Made by a program: the position numbers and the translations under genes. From positions 1-64,000 of the forward strand of contig JAEZCY010000114.1 of NCBI GenBank assembly GCA_023429845.1: DNA of 64,000 bases, in the 5' to 3' direction. Positions within the stretch are counted from its first letter, which is position 1. Every line of letters starts with the position of its first letter. The notes under the pieces were generated by a model. That model saw only the letters and a program-made list of their open reading frames with translations. It ran no database searches and had not been told where the DNA came from. This document shows positions 42,557 to 51,083 of this stretch, one piece after another. The DNA comes from Acidobacteriota bacterium. GTDB lineage: Bacteria > Acidobacteriota > Vicinamibacteria > Vicinamibacterales > Vicinamibacteraceae.

Positions 42557-43246
42557 ATGCTGATTCCCGCGATAGACCTCCGAGACGGCCAGGTGGTGCA
42601 GCTGGTCCAGGGCAAGCGCCTCGCGCTGGCCACCGACGACTGGCAGTCATGGGTGGACAGGTTCCGTCCGTTCCCGAAGGTGCAGCTCATCGACCTCGAC
42701 GCCGCGATGGAACGCGGCGCCAACGAGCCGCTGATGCGGAAGATCTGCGCGGAGAAGGCCTGTCGCGTCGGAGGCGGCATCCGCGACATCGAACGGGCGC
42801 AGCACGTGCTGTCGCTTGGCGCGACGCACGTCATCGTGAGCTCCGCCCTGTTTCGCGACGGACGGATCGATCTGGCATTCGCCGCACGGCTTGCCGATGC
42901 CGTGGGACGCGAGCGCGTGATCGCAGCCGTGGACAGTTCGCAGGGCGTCGTCACCATTCGGGGGTGGCAGGAAGCCACGTCGGTCACCGCCGTCGAGGCG
43001 GCCCAGGCGCTCGAGCCGTACTGCGACGAGTTCCTCTACACGAACGTGGACACTGAAGGGCTGATGCAGGGCATCCCCATCGACGCCGTGCGTGCGGTGC
43101 GCGACGCGACGACCCGCCGCGTCGTCGCGGCCGGAGGCATCACGACCCAGGACGAGATCGACGCGCTCGACGCGATGGGCGTGGACGCCGTCGTGGGGAT
43201 GGCCATCTACACCGGTCGCCTGGCGCTCCGGTTGCCAGGTACATAG
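42557..43246 (+). CDS. hisA: ProFAR isomerase
   Basis: A 229-residue (beta/alpha)8 barrel isomerising ProFAR to PRFAR. LIPAIDLRDGQVVQLVQGKR with the catalytic Asp, the phosphate loop VGGGIRDIERA, VDSSQGVVTIRGWQEAT, YTNVDTEGLMQGI with the second Asp, and VVAAGGITTQDE are present. It is slightly short of the usual 240-250 residues. The operon-typical overlap with hisF is missing: a 68-bp repeat-rich spacer intervenes, and a TACCCT box sits just before the ATG. It completes all steps from PRFAR formation except HisE and the phosphatase. Confidence 0.9.
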   Translation: MLIPAIDLRDGQVVQLVQGKRLALATDDWQSWVDRFRPFPKVQLIDLDAAMERGANEPLMRKICAEKACRVGGGIRDIERAQHVLSLGATHVIVSSALFRDGRIDLAFAARLADAVGRERVIAAVDSSQGVVTIRGWQEATSVTAVEAAQALEPYCDEFLYTNVDTEGLMQGIPIDAVRAVRDATTRRVVAAGGITTQDEIDALDAMGVDAVVGMAIYTGRLALRLPGT

Positions 43247-43283
43247 CCAGCGATCGACGTTCCGACCTCCCGCTTTTCCCTGC

Positions 43284-43289
43284 TACCCT
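43284..43289 (+). promoter_or_regulatory. Putative -10 box (TACCCT) of the M28 peptidase
   Basis: TACCCT ends 7 nt before ATG 43297, preceded by a C/T-rich stretch like that in the hisF-hisA spacer. Leaderless spacing. Confidence 0.45.
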
Positions 43290-43296
43290 CTGCCGC

Positions 43297-45702
43297 ATGG
43301 TTCAACTCAGGTGGCGGGGTCCGGTGCTCGCCCTGCTCGCCCTTGCCGCCATGGGCACGGGATGTGCGCGAGAGGGCCGGTTCAACGTCGGCAACGCCCG
43401 GGCCCACGTGGAGCGCCTGTCCGGCGCGATCGGCTCTCGTCCCGCCGGCACCGCCGAGAACGAGAAGGCCCGCGCGTACCTGATCGAGACGCTGCAGCTG
43501 TATGGCTTCGACGTGCGCGTGCAGGAAGCAGACGCGGCATGGCCCGAGGCCGGCCACAACGCGCGCGTCGCCAACATCGTGGCGGTCAGGGCCGGGCAGC
43601 AGGCCGAGGCGATCGGACTCGTCGCGCACTACGATTCGGTCCCGTTCGGACCGGGCGCCGGCGACGATGCCTTCGGAACGGCTGTTGTGCTGGAAGCGGC
43701 GCGCGTGCTGGCTGCGCGGACGTCGCCGCGCTACACCCTCATGGTGCTGCTCACCGATGCCGAGGAGCTCGGGCTCATGGGCGCGCGTGCGCTGGTCGAC
43801 GACCCGGAAGTCCGGTCGCGACTCAAGGCGTTCGTCAACCTCGAGGCGATCGGTGCGGCGGGACCGCTCGTGCTGTTCGAGGCGGGGCCGGGCACGAGCC
43901 CGGTTCTGCGCGCATGGACGTACTCCGCGCACCCTCGCGGCGGTTCGTACATGCAGGCCATCTACGACGCGCTGCCCAACGACACCGACTTCACCCTGCT
44001 CAAAGAGCTGCCCGGCGTCTCCGGGATCAACCTCGCCGCCGTCGGTGACGGGTACGCGTACCACACGGACAGAGACCGCGCCGACCGCGTGACGTCCGGT
44101 CTGCTGGCCCGCGCCGGCGAGACCGTGCTCGACGTCGTGGACGCCGTCGAGGACCGGCCGACGCTGGAAGCGGCACCCGCATCGGCCATGTACTTCTCCG
44201 TGCTCGACCGCACGGCATTCCTCGTGTCGCTTCGCACGGGCGTGGTGCTCGGCGCGCTCGCCGCAGTGCTCGCGCTCGCCGTATGGCTGATGATTGCCGC
44301 GCGGATGCTGCGCGACGGCGGCTGGATGCGCCTCGTCATGACGCTTGCGTGGGCAACCATCGCCTCGGGCGCCGTGCTCGGCGCACTCCTTGCCTCGGTG
44401 CTGGTGATCCGCAGCGCCCGCGCGCAGCTGCACCCGTGGTTCGCGTCGCCGCTGGCGCTCTTTGCCTTCATGACCATGATGGTCGTCGCGGTCAGCTGGG
44501 GCGTGCGGCGCTTCGCGGCACGCGTACCTCCGCCACTGCAACCCGAGGGGACTCCGTTCGGCGTGTGGTTCGCCGCCCTGCCACCATGGCTGCTGCTCAC
44601 CGCGGCGGCGCTCGTGTACGCACCCGCAGCCTCGTATCTCGTGTCGGTGCCGCTCGCGGTAGCGGCGCTGCTGCTCCCGTTGGGATTCTGGAAGGCACCA
44701 GCCGCACGCGTGGCGAGCGCGGCGGTGCTGGTCGTCGTCTGGGTGATCTGGATCCCCGACCTCTCGACGCTGCTCCAGTTCGCGGTCACCACCCTCGGTC
44801 GCTTCCCGATCGTCACACCCGCGTGGCTCTATCCGGCGTTGTTCTTCGTCGCTGGCGTCGTGATCTGGCCGCCCGTCCTCGCGGTCCTCGTCGGGCGCCT
44901 GCGCTGGCGGATGCGACACGGACTCGCGGCCGCCATCATCATGGCCGGGATCGTCGTCACGGCCGCTCTCGCGCTGACGGCCAGTGCGTACACCGAGGAA
45001 CGGCCGTTGCAGCGTGCGGCGACGTTCATCGACGACCGCGTGCGCGGCACCGCGCACTGGGAGATCTCGAGCAACGAGCCCGGCGTGGACATCGGGAGCG
45101 GCGCGCCTGCCAACGTCCAGTGGCAGCCCGTGCGCGACGGGACGCTGTCGTCGCGGATCTCCGCGCCGACGAAGGCGCACGTGTTTCGCGGCGCCGTGAC
45201 GCCGCCCGCAACGCCGGCTCCGTTCACGGTCACCGCCAGCATCGTCCGCCGACCCGGCGACGCCGACATCGAAGTGACGGTGACGCCTGCCGATGCGGAC
45301 TGGCACGCGGTCGCGTTCGTACTGCCGGAGGCGATCGTGCCGACGCGCACGACCCTCGCGGGCCGTACGCGCGGCGCCAACTGGCAAGCGTGGTTCACCA
45401 CCCTGCCGCGCGAGGGACTCACATGGCGGGCGACCGTCCCGGTCAGCCAGGCAGACCGCCTCGCGGCGAGCGAAGTCTGGGTGAGCAGCACGCGCTTGCC
45501 GGATCACGCGCCCGACAGCCGTCTGCCCGGGTGGCTGCAGACGCCGCGGACTGCGTGGCATACCCGTCACACGGTGCTGACGGGCATCAGCCCGAGCGAC
45601 GTCACGCAACTCGACGCCGCGACGACCGACAGCGAAGTGCCCGAAACGCCAAACACGGAGACGCCTGCAGCCGAGACGCCGCGCCAGGATCCCGAGCGAT
45701 GA
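43297..45702 (+). CDS. Membrane-anchored M28-family metallopeptidase
   Basis: An 801-residue protein. A lipobox-like leader (LALLALAAMGTGCA) is followed by an M28 aminopeptidase domain: IGSRPAGTAENEKARAYL, zinc ligands in LVAHYDSVPFGPGAGDDAFGTA, catalytic TDAEELGLMGARAL, FVNLEAIGAAG and YAYHTDRDRADRV. From about residue 300 on there are around eight transmembrane helices, then a soluble beta-rich C-terminal domain. The layout resembles Fxna/ERMP1-like or vacuolar membrane M28 proteins. It probably trims peptides in the periplasm. The stop overlaps the downstream MFS gene (ATGA). Confidence 0.88.
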   Translation: MVQLRWRGPVLALLALAAMGTGCAREGRFNVGNARAHVERLSGAIGSRPAGTAENEKARAYLIETLQLYGFDVRVQEADAAWPEAGHNARVANIVAVRAGQQAEAIGLVAHYDSVPFGPGAGDDAFGTAVVLEAARVLAARTSPRYTLMVLLTDAEELGLMGARALVDDPEVRSRLKAFVNLEAIGAAGPLVLFEAGPGTSPVLRAWTYSAHPRGGSYMQAIYDALPNDTDFTLLKELPGVSGINLAAVGDGYAYHTDRDRADRVTSGLLARAGETVLDVVDAVEDRPTLEAAPASAMYFSVLDRTAFLVSLRTGVVLGALAAVLALAVWLMIAARMLRDGGWMRLVMTLAWATIASGAVLGALLASVLVIRSARAQLHPWFASPLALFAFMTMMVVAVSWGVRRFAARVPPPLQPEGTPFGVWFAALPPWLLLTAAALVYAPAASYLVSVPLAVAALLLPLGFWKAPAARVASAAVLVVVWVIWIPDLSTLLQFAVTTLGRFPIVTPAWLYPALFFVAGVVIWPPVLAVLVGRLRWRMRHGLAAAIIMAGIVVTAALALTASAYTEERPLQRAATFIDDRVRGTAHWEISSNEPGVDIGSGAPANVQWQPVRDGTLSSRISAPTKAHVFRGAVTPPATPAPFTVTASIVRRPGDADIEVTVTPADADWHAVAFVLPEAIVPTRTTLAGRTRGANWQAWFTTLPREGLTWRATVPVSQADRLAASEVWVSSTRLPDHAPDSRLPGWLQTPRTAWHTRHTVLTGISPSDVTQLDAATTDSEVPETPNTETPAAETPRQDPER

Positions 45703-47036
45703 GCGCCGGCGCTCGTTCGCTCCTCACCAGGATCGGTCTCGGCCGCCCGGAACTGCGTGCCTGGGCGCTCTACGACTGGGCGAACTCCGCATTCCTGACG
45801 ACGATCGTCGCGGCGGTCTTTCCCGTGTACTTCAACAACGTCGCCGCGGAAGGGCTGGACGGCGCGACGGCCGCGTTCCGCTTCAGCATCGGGACCACAG
45901 TGGCATTGGCCGTGAGTGCGCTGGTGGCGCCGGTGCTGGGCGCCATTGCCAACCACCGGCCGTGGAAGAAGCGCTTCCTTGCCGCCTTCATGGTCATCGG
46001 CGTCGTCTCGACCGTGGCGATGGGGGCGGTCGGCGCGGGCGACTGGGCGCTCGCGATCGCACTCTTCATGGTGGCCAACATCGCGGTCAGCGGATCGATT
46101 GCGTTCTACGACTCGCTGCTGCCGCACATCGCCGCACCACACGAACTCGATCGCGTTTCGTCCTCGGGCTTTGCCGTCGGCTACCTCGGTGGCGGGCTGT
46201 TGCTCCTGCTGAACCTCGCCTGGATCCTGCAGCCGCAGCTCTTCGGGCTGCCGGACGCCGGCGTGGCGACGCGCCTGGCATTCGTCAGCGTCGGCGTGTG
46301 GTGGTTCGTGTTCTCCCTGCCCCTGCTGCGCCGGGTGCCAGAACCCGCGATCGCTGGCGTCGGCCAGCCACCCATCGGTGTCGCGGTGAGTCGCGCACTC
46401 GGCGACCTGCGCGAGACGTTCACGCACCTGCGTCGCTACCGCCAGGCGTTCCTGATGCTGCTGGCGTTCCTGATCTACAACGACGGCATCGGCACGATCA
46501 TCAGGATGGCGTCCCTGTACGGCGCGCAACTCGGCATCGCGCAGGGACACCTGATCGGCGCGCTGCTGCTCGTGCAGTTCGTCGGTGTGCCGTTCACCTT
46601 CGTGTTCGGCTGGCTCGCGAGCCGCATCGGCGCCAAGCGCGCCATCTTCATCGCACTTGCCGTTTACGCCGGCATCAGCGTGCTCGGCTACTTCATGCAG
46701 ACCGCGGTGCACTTCTATGCGCTCGCCGTCCTCGTCGGCACCGTCCAGGGAGGAAGCCAGGCGCTTTCCCGGTCGCTCTTCGCCAGCATGATTCCGCGCG
46801 AGCGGTCGTCGGAGTTCTTCGGCTTCTTCGCCGTCACCGAGCGCACCGCCGGCATCCTCGGCCCCGCCACGTTCGCGATCGCGATTGCGCTGACCGGCTC
46901 GAGCCGGGGCGCGATTCTCTCGGTGATCGCCTTCTTCATCATCGGCGCCCTGGTGCTGTCGCGCGTCGACGTGCGCGCCGGCCAGGCCGCGGCCGGATCG
47001 CGCGGCGTCACCGCAACGACAGCAGATTCGCCATGA
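45699..47036 (+). CDS. MFS exporter of the UMF22/Atg22 type
   Basis: A 445-residue major facilitator. ELRAWALYDWANSAFLTTIVAAVFPVYF is the hallmark start of the Atg22-like (UMF) branch, and FYDSLLPHIAAPHELDRVSSSGFAVGYLGGG and FIYNDGIGTIIRMASLYGA are also typical. Twelve membrane helices are visible. Yeast Atg22 exports amino acids from the vacuole; bacterial homologues are uncharacterised. Translational coupling with the M28 peptidase suggests it may move the peptidase products, an inference. Tail overlaps the convergent PIG-L gene by 29 bp. Confidence 0.88.
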   Translation: MSAGARSLLTRIGLGRPELRAWALYDWANSAFLTTIVAAVFPVYFNNVAAEGLDGATAAFRFSIGTTVALAVSALVAPVLGAIANHRPWKKRFLAAFMVIGVVSTVAMGAVGAGDWALAIALFMVANIAVSGSIAFYDSLLPHIAAPHELDRVSSSGFAVGYLGGGLLLLLNLAWILQPQLFGLPDAGVATRLAFVSVGVWWFVFSLPLLRRVPEPAIAGVGQPPIGVAVSRALGDLRETFTHLRRYRQAFLMLLAFLIYNDGIGTIIRMASLYGAQLGIAQGHLIGALLLVQFVGVPFTFVFGWLASRIGAKRAIFIALAVYAGISVLGYFMQTAVHFYALAVLVGTVQGGSQALSRSLFASMIPRERSSEFFGFFAVTERTAGILGPATFAIAIALTGSSRGAILSVIAFFIIGALVLSRVDVRAGQAAAGSRGVTATTADSP

Positions 47037-49686
47037 GCGCGTATGCGCCGTCGGTGCCGGCGGGCAGCTGCCGCCACAGGTTCAGTCCGACATAGATCCA
47101 GCGCCCCTTGCCGACCTTCGCCTCGACGAGCGCGCCGCGCTTCGGCCCCGGGTTGTTCGGGAACGGGTCCGACATCTCCAGCAGGTCGACGTATCGATCG
47201 TCCGAGTTGTCACTGCCGAAGAAATACAGGCCACGCTCCTGCACCCAATCCTTCCACGCCGCATCAGTAATCCTGTTGGGCGTGGTGAATACCGGGTGGT
47301 CCGGCACGAGCATCGTCACCGGCGCGGTCTCGTCCGTGATGCGATCGGCGGAGTAGCGGCCGAACGGCCCTGCCACGCGCGTGGGGCGGCCGACGGTGCC
47401 GGGATACGGGCCGTACTGCGCGTCGTTGAATTCGAACTTGTTGTACTGCACGATGACGACACCGCCCGCGGATGCGTAGTCGAGCAGACGCTGGTTGTAC
47501 GCGCGGAGGTCGTCGCGGCGTTCGTAGGCTCGCACACCGGTCATCACGACGTCGTACTTCGACAGATCCGCCGAGGCGAGCTGCGTCGGCGACAGGAGTT
47601 CCACGGTCGCGCCGAGCTGTTCCAGCGCAGGTGGCACCTGGTCGCCCACGCCCATGATGTACCCCACGGTCACGCCGGTCACCGGCTGCAGGTCCAGCAC
47701 CTTCAAGCTGCCGGCCGCGTCGGAAACGAGGTGGCGGCGCTGGATGTGCGGATACTCGATGGCCTCGTAGCCCTTGTCGAAGATTGCGCCGTCGCGCGTC
47801 GCCACCGCCCGCACGTCATACCGGCCGGCGCGAACTCCTGCCGCCGGGGTGATGGAGAACTGCACCTGCCTGGCCTCGTCCTCGCGTGCGAACGTCACCG
47901 TGTGCTGCGCAGGTTGCGACGTCCAGCCGGACGGCAGTTGCAGCTTCACGTCGGCCTTGCCCGCTCCCCTGTCGTGATTGGTCACCGTGACGCTGATGTC
48001 TCGCGCCTGCCCGCCTCCGGGGAAGGCGACGACGTCTGCACCGAGGCGCACGGCGAGTGCCGGCACCACGAGCAGTTCCTGCCGCTTCTCGCCGCTGAAC
48101 ACGTTCCCGTTGTGGCGGAACTGCACGGGGTGAGCGACCACCTGCTCCTGTCCGCCGATCGTGTACGTCACGCGCGCCACGAACGGCGTGGGCTCGAACG
48201 GCAGGCCGAACGGGGCCTGCGGACCGAAGTCGTAATAGTCGCGATCGGCAACGCGCGTCCAGTACGCCGACGTGAGCTTGGCGTTCGCCGGCACGCGGAG
48301 GGTCGCTTCGCAACTGTACGGCCGACCCATGGCGAGCGTACCGGCGTCGCACGTGGAGTTGCCGTCGAAGCCTTCGAACGCCACATGCTCGACCGTGACG
48401 GCGTCACTGGCGCCCGCGTACACCCGCAGGGCGACCTTCGCCGGTTGCCCGGCCACGAGCAGACCGTCGTCGGCGAGCACGTCCACGCGCAGACCTGCCG
48501 CGATCCGTAGCGCCTCCTCGGCCTGCCGCTCCTTCTGTTCCAGGCGGAAGTCCACCTCCGCCCGAGCCGCTTCGTCCGGGTGCATGTTCACGAGCTGCGT
48601 ACGCAGCGCGCGGATGGTGGTGAGGACCTGCGGCAAGGCGGCACGGGCGCCGTCGATGCCCTTCGTCTCGAACGCGCCCTGTGCGCTGCGCACCTGCCCG
48701 TCGAGCGCGTCCAGCGCCAGGCCGAGCGCCGGCGAACCGCCTCGCGCGTACCTCGAGAGGCCACGCAGGCTCGTGTCGATGCCGGCAAACAGGTCCTTGT
48801 TCTGGTCGGCGCGCGGCATGGTGAGCACCGAGTCGTGCAGGACGTACGTGCGCGGCTGCGGCCCCGGGAGCGAGTAGAGCTGCGGCATGCCCTGGCACAT
48901 GTGCATGCTGCGCGCCTCGCTGCCGAGTTCGTTGTAGGTGCGCCCGATCAGGGCATCGAACGTGTTGCCGTCCACGCGGCAGATCTGGTCGTCGGGCACG
49001 GCGTCGGGCGGCCCGAAGAAGCTGCCGGTGTAATAGAACTTCGACGCCTGCCACGGACGCAGGCCCGCGACGACCTGCTCGGGGAACTTCGACGGGTCGG
49101 CAGCGAGCCTGAACGCCTCCGCCGTGATCACCGACGAGGCCTGATGGTGCTGGCCGCCGCCCTGTGTGTGATCCCAGATGAAGCCGATGATCACGTCGGG
49201 ACGCAGCTTCCGTATCCAGTAGACGTAGTCCTCGACGATCTCGTCCTTGTGCCAGCGGGCGAAGGTCTCGTCGATGCTGAACGAGTAGCCGAAATCCACG
49301 GCGCGCGCGAAGAACTGCTCGGCGCCATCGATCCGGTGGGCGGCGAGCAGCTCCTCGGTGCGCAGCACGGCGAGCGACTCGAAGATCTCGGGACCGATCT
49401 CGTTCTGCCCGCCGTTGCCGCGAGTGGCCGAGACCAGCGCCGTCCGCATGCCGCGCTCGTACCGGTACTTGGCGAGCAGCGCATTGTTCTCATCGTCGGG
49501 ATGCGCCGTGGTCATCATCAGTGTGCCGGCAGACCCGAGCTGCCGCAGCACCAGCCCCAACGCCGCGTGGGTTGGGCGCTCGGCGATCGGCTGCGTGCGG
49601 TACTGGGTGTGCGCGGGGGACCCGAGCACGAGCAGGATGGCGGCGCAGGCGAGCGCCGCGAGTGACCGTGTTCCGATGTTGGACAT
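47008..49686 (-). CDS. Secreted PIG-L-family deacetylase with long C-terminal region
   Basis: An 892-residue protein. The signal peptide RSLAALACAAILLVLGSPAHTQ precedes a PIG-L (LmbE-like) N-acetylglucosaminyl deacetylase domain: MMTTAHPDDENNALLAKYR with the AHPDD zinc motif, SATRGNGGQNEIG, and WDHTQGGGQHHQASSVI with further zinc-ligand His. The remaining 550 residues include NEW3-like beta-sandwich segments and a final DJ-1/ThuA-like part (LSKYDVVMTGVRAYERRDDLRAYNQRLLDYASAGGVVIVQYN). It probably deacetylates sugars or glycans outside the cell. ATG 49686 starts the signal peptide. Confidence 0.85.
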   Translation of the reverse strand: MSNIGTRSLAALACAAILLVLGSPAHTQYRTQPIAERPTHAALGLVLRQLGSAGTLMMTTAHPDDENNALLAKYRYERGMRTALVSATRGNGGQNEIGPEIFESLAVLRTEELLAAHRIDGAEQFFARAVDFGYSFSIDETFARWHKDEIVEDYVYWIRKLRPDVIIGFIWDHTQGGGQHHQASSVITAEAFRLAADPSKFPEQVVAGLRPWQASKFYYTGSFFGPPDAVPDDQICRVDGNTFDALIGRTYNELGSEARSMHMCQGMPQLYSLPGPQPRTYVLHDSVLTMPRADQNKDLFAGIDTSLRGLSRYARGGSPALGLALDALDGQVRSAQGAFETKGIDGARAALPQVLTTIRALRTQLVNMHPDEAARAEVDFRLEQKERQAEEALRIAAGLRVDVLADDGLLVAGQPAKVALRVYAGASDAVTVEHVAFEGFDGNSTCDAGTLAMGRPYSCEATLRVPANAKLTSAYWTRVADRDYYDFGPQAPFGLPFEPTPFVARVTYTIGGQEQVVAHPVQFRHNGNVFSGEKRQELLVVPALAVRLGADVVAFPGGGQARDISVTVTNHDRGAGKADVKLQLPSGWTSQPAQHTVTFAREDEARQVQFSITPAAGVRAGRYDVRAVATRDGAIFDKGYEAIEYPHIQRRHLVSDAAGSLKVLDLQPVTGVTVGYIMGVGDQVPPALEQLGATVELLSPTQLASADLSKYDVVMTGVRAYERRDDLRAYNQRLLDYASAGGVVIVQYNKFEFNDAQYGPYPGTVGRPTRVAGPFGRYSADRITDETAPVTMLVPDHPVFTTPNRITDAAWKDWVQERGLYFFGSDNSDDRYVDLLEMSDPFPNNPGPKRGALVEAKVGKGRWIYVGLNLWRQLPAGTDGAYALMANLLSLR

Positions 49687-49751
49687 GTGCGTCGTTGGCA
49701 ATGGCAGGGTGCGGTTCGGCGAACGCGACGCGCCACATGTCGCGTGTCGGG

Positions 49752-49757
49752 AGTATA
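49752..49757 (-). promoter_or_regulatory. Putative -10 box (TATACT) of the PIG-L gene
   Basis: TATACT on the minus strand in the gap after the phosphodiester glycosidase, about 65 nt before ATG 49686. Unlike most first genes here this one would have a leader. Confidence 0.45.
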
Positions 49758-49826
49758 CGGGCCCCGGTGGACTCGCGCCGGCACGGACGCCGTTGCGGCG
49801 CCGATGCCGTCGATGTACCGCCACGC

Positions 49827-50987
49827 TCAACGGGCATGGACGACCAGGGCGTCGCTGACCGCCCGCGGCCCGACGACATCGGACGGGCGATTCACCAGCT
49901 CCCCGCGCACCACCATGGTCGTGGAGCCGCCGCCGTCGAGGTTGAGTGCGTCAACGACGTCGAGTTGCGTCAACAGCGCCTGCATTTCGGCGAACGTCAT
50001 GCCAAGGGCGCGGCCAGGTTGCCGTCCGTCGATGACGATCAGCCAGATGGCGCCGCGGCGGTCCCGCGCGATCACCGTCCTCGGGTGCCGCGTGGTGTCG
50101 AAGCCCTTCGACAGCCTCTCCACCTGCCACTCCGAGAGCGCCTGCCCGTCACGAAGCAGGAGCCCCGCACCTCCGACGAGCGTGGGGGCGCGGATCCAGT
50201 CGCGCAGGCGGCTGCCCGAACGGACGTCGAGCGTTTCGCGCACCTCAATCGACGAGGCGTCGCGCAGGGCGGCGAGCACCGGCGGAACGGACGTGCCGCC
50301 ATACGAGAGCACGTACCCGCCGGCTGGAATCCCGCTGTTGCCTGTCTCCGACACCCGAGTCACGCGCAGCGGCGACCCGGTCAACGCCCACTCGAGGCCG
50401 CCAGTCGTGTCGGTCGTCGGCCCCGACGCCGGCGAGAAGAGCACCAGACGTCGGGCGCCGCGGACGCCGTCGATTGCGTCTACCGGCACCGTCTGCCACT
50501 TGTCGCGAGCCCTGAAGCGGAGGCGTACGCGAGCCCGCACATGGTCGAAGAGCGCCTGCACGCCGTCCGGGCTGTCGAGCAGCGCGACCGCGCCGCGGGC
50601 ACGCTGAGTGTCGCTGACGAGGCGCCCGTCGATCCGCAGCACGCCGGTCGGGTCTCCAGCCGGCGAGAAGAACCCGGCATTGACAGCCGCAAGCGCTCCG
50701 CTGCGGCGGGCGATCGCCTGCACGGTAGCGCGCCCTGGAATCTCGCCCGTTGCAAGAGACGACTCCAGGCGGACGCGGCTCGGCTCGAGCCGCAGCAGCC
50801 GAATCGATTGCGGCGAGGGCACGTCGCCTGGCGCCGTGCCGTCCATCCGGTACAGCTCGATGCCTGGCGCTACGACGTCGGGTGCGCCGGACAGCCCTGG
50901 AGGGCTGACGCTGATCGAGGCTGCTGGAGCCATGGCGCCGAGCAGCCACACCACGACGAGCAACGACGCCCCGCGCACATGCATCAC
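49827..50987 (-). CDS. Phosphodiester glycosidase (NAGPA-domain) protein, secreted
   Basis: A 386-residue protein with a signal peptide (RGASLLVVVWLLGAMAPAAS). The NAGPA domain, which in eukaryotes uncovers mannose-6-phosphate by removing GlcNAc, is seen in ALAAVNAGFFSPAGDPTGVLRIDGRLVS and the terminal VVDALNLDGGGSTTMVVRGELVN. In bacteria the domain acts on phosphodiester-linked sugars of the cell surface. It lies upstream of the PIG-L deacetylase on the same strand, and both could work on glycans. A GATACT box ends 6 nt before GTG 50987; ATG 50984 is the next codon. Confidence 0.87.
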   Translation of the reverse strand: MMHVRGASLLVVVWLLGAMAPAASISVSPPGLSGAPDVVAPGIELYRMDGTAPGDVPSPQSIRLLRLEPSRVRLESSLATGEIPGRATVQAIARRSGALAAVNAGFFSPAGDPTGVLRIDGRLVSDTQRARGAVALLDSPDGVQALFDHVRARVRLRFRARDKWQTVPVDAIDGVRGARRLVLFSPASGPTTDTTGGLEWALTGSPLRVTRVSETGNSGIPAGGYVLSYGGTSVPPVLAALRDASSIEVRETLDVRSGSRLRDWIRAPTLVGGAGLLLRDGQALSEWQVERLSKGFDTTRHPRTVIARDRRGAIWLIVIDGRQPGRALGMTFAEMQALLTQLDVVDALNLDGGGSTTMVVRGELVNRPSDVVGPRAVSDALVVHAR

Positions 50988-50993
50988 GCGTCA

Positions 50994-50999
50994 AGTATC
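50994..50999 (-). promoter_or_regulatory. Putative -10 box (GATACT) of the phosphodiester glycosidase
   Basis: GATACT on the minus strand, 6 nt before GTG 50987; one mismatch from TATACT. Leaderless spacing. Confidence 0.4.
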
Positions 51000-51083
51000 G
51001 CGTGACGCCATGCTCGCGCCAGGCGTCCCGTCGGGCGGCTGGCGCCTCGTGTACGCTGTTGGCTTCCGGAATCCGAGCGCCAC

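Noticed and set aside
43207..45609. 800-codon minus-strand ORF opposite the M28 gene
   Set aside because: Composition is Arg/His/Asp-rich antisense; the plus strand has zinc ligands and membrane helices.
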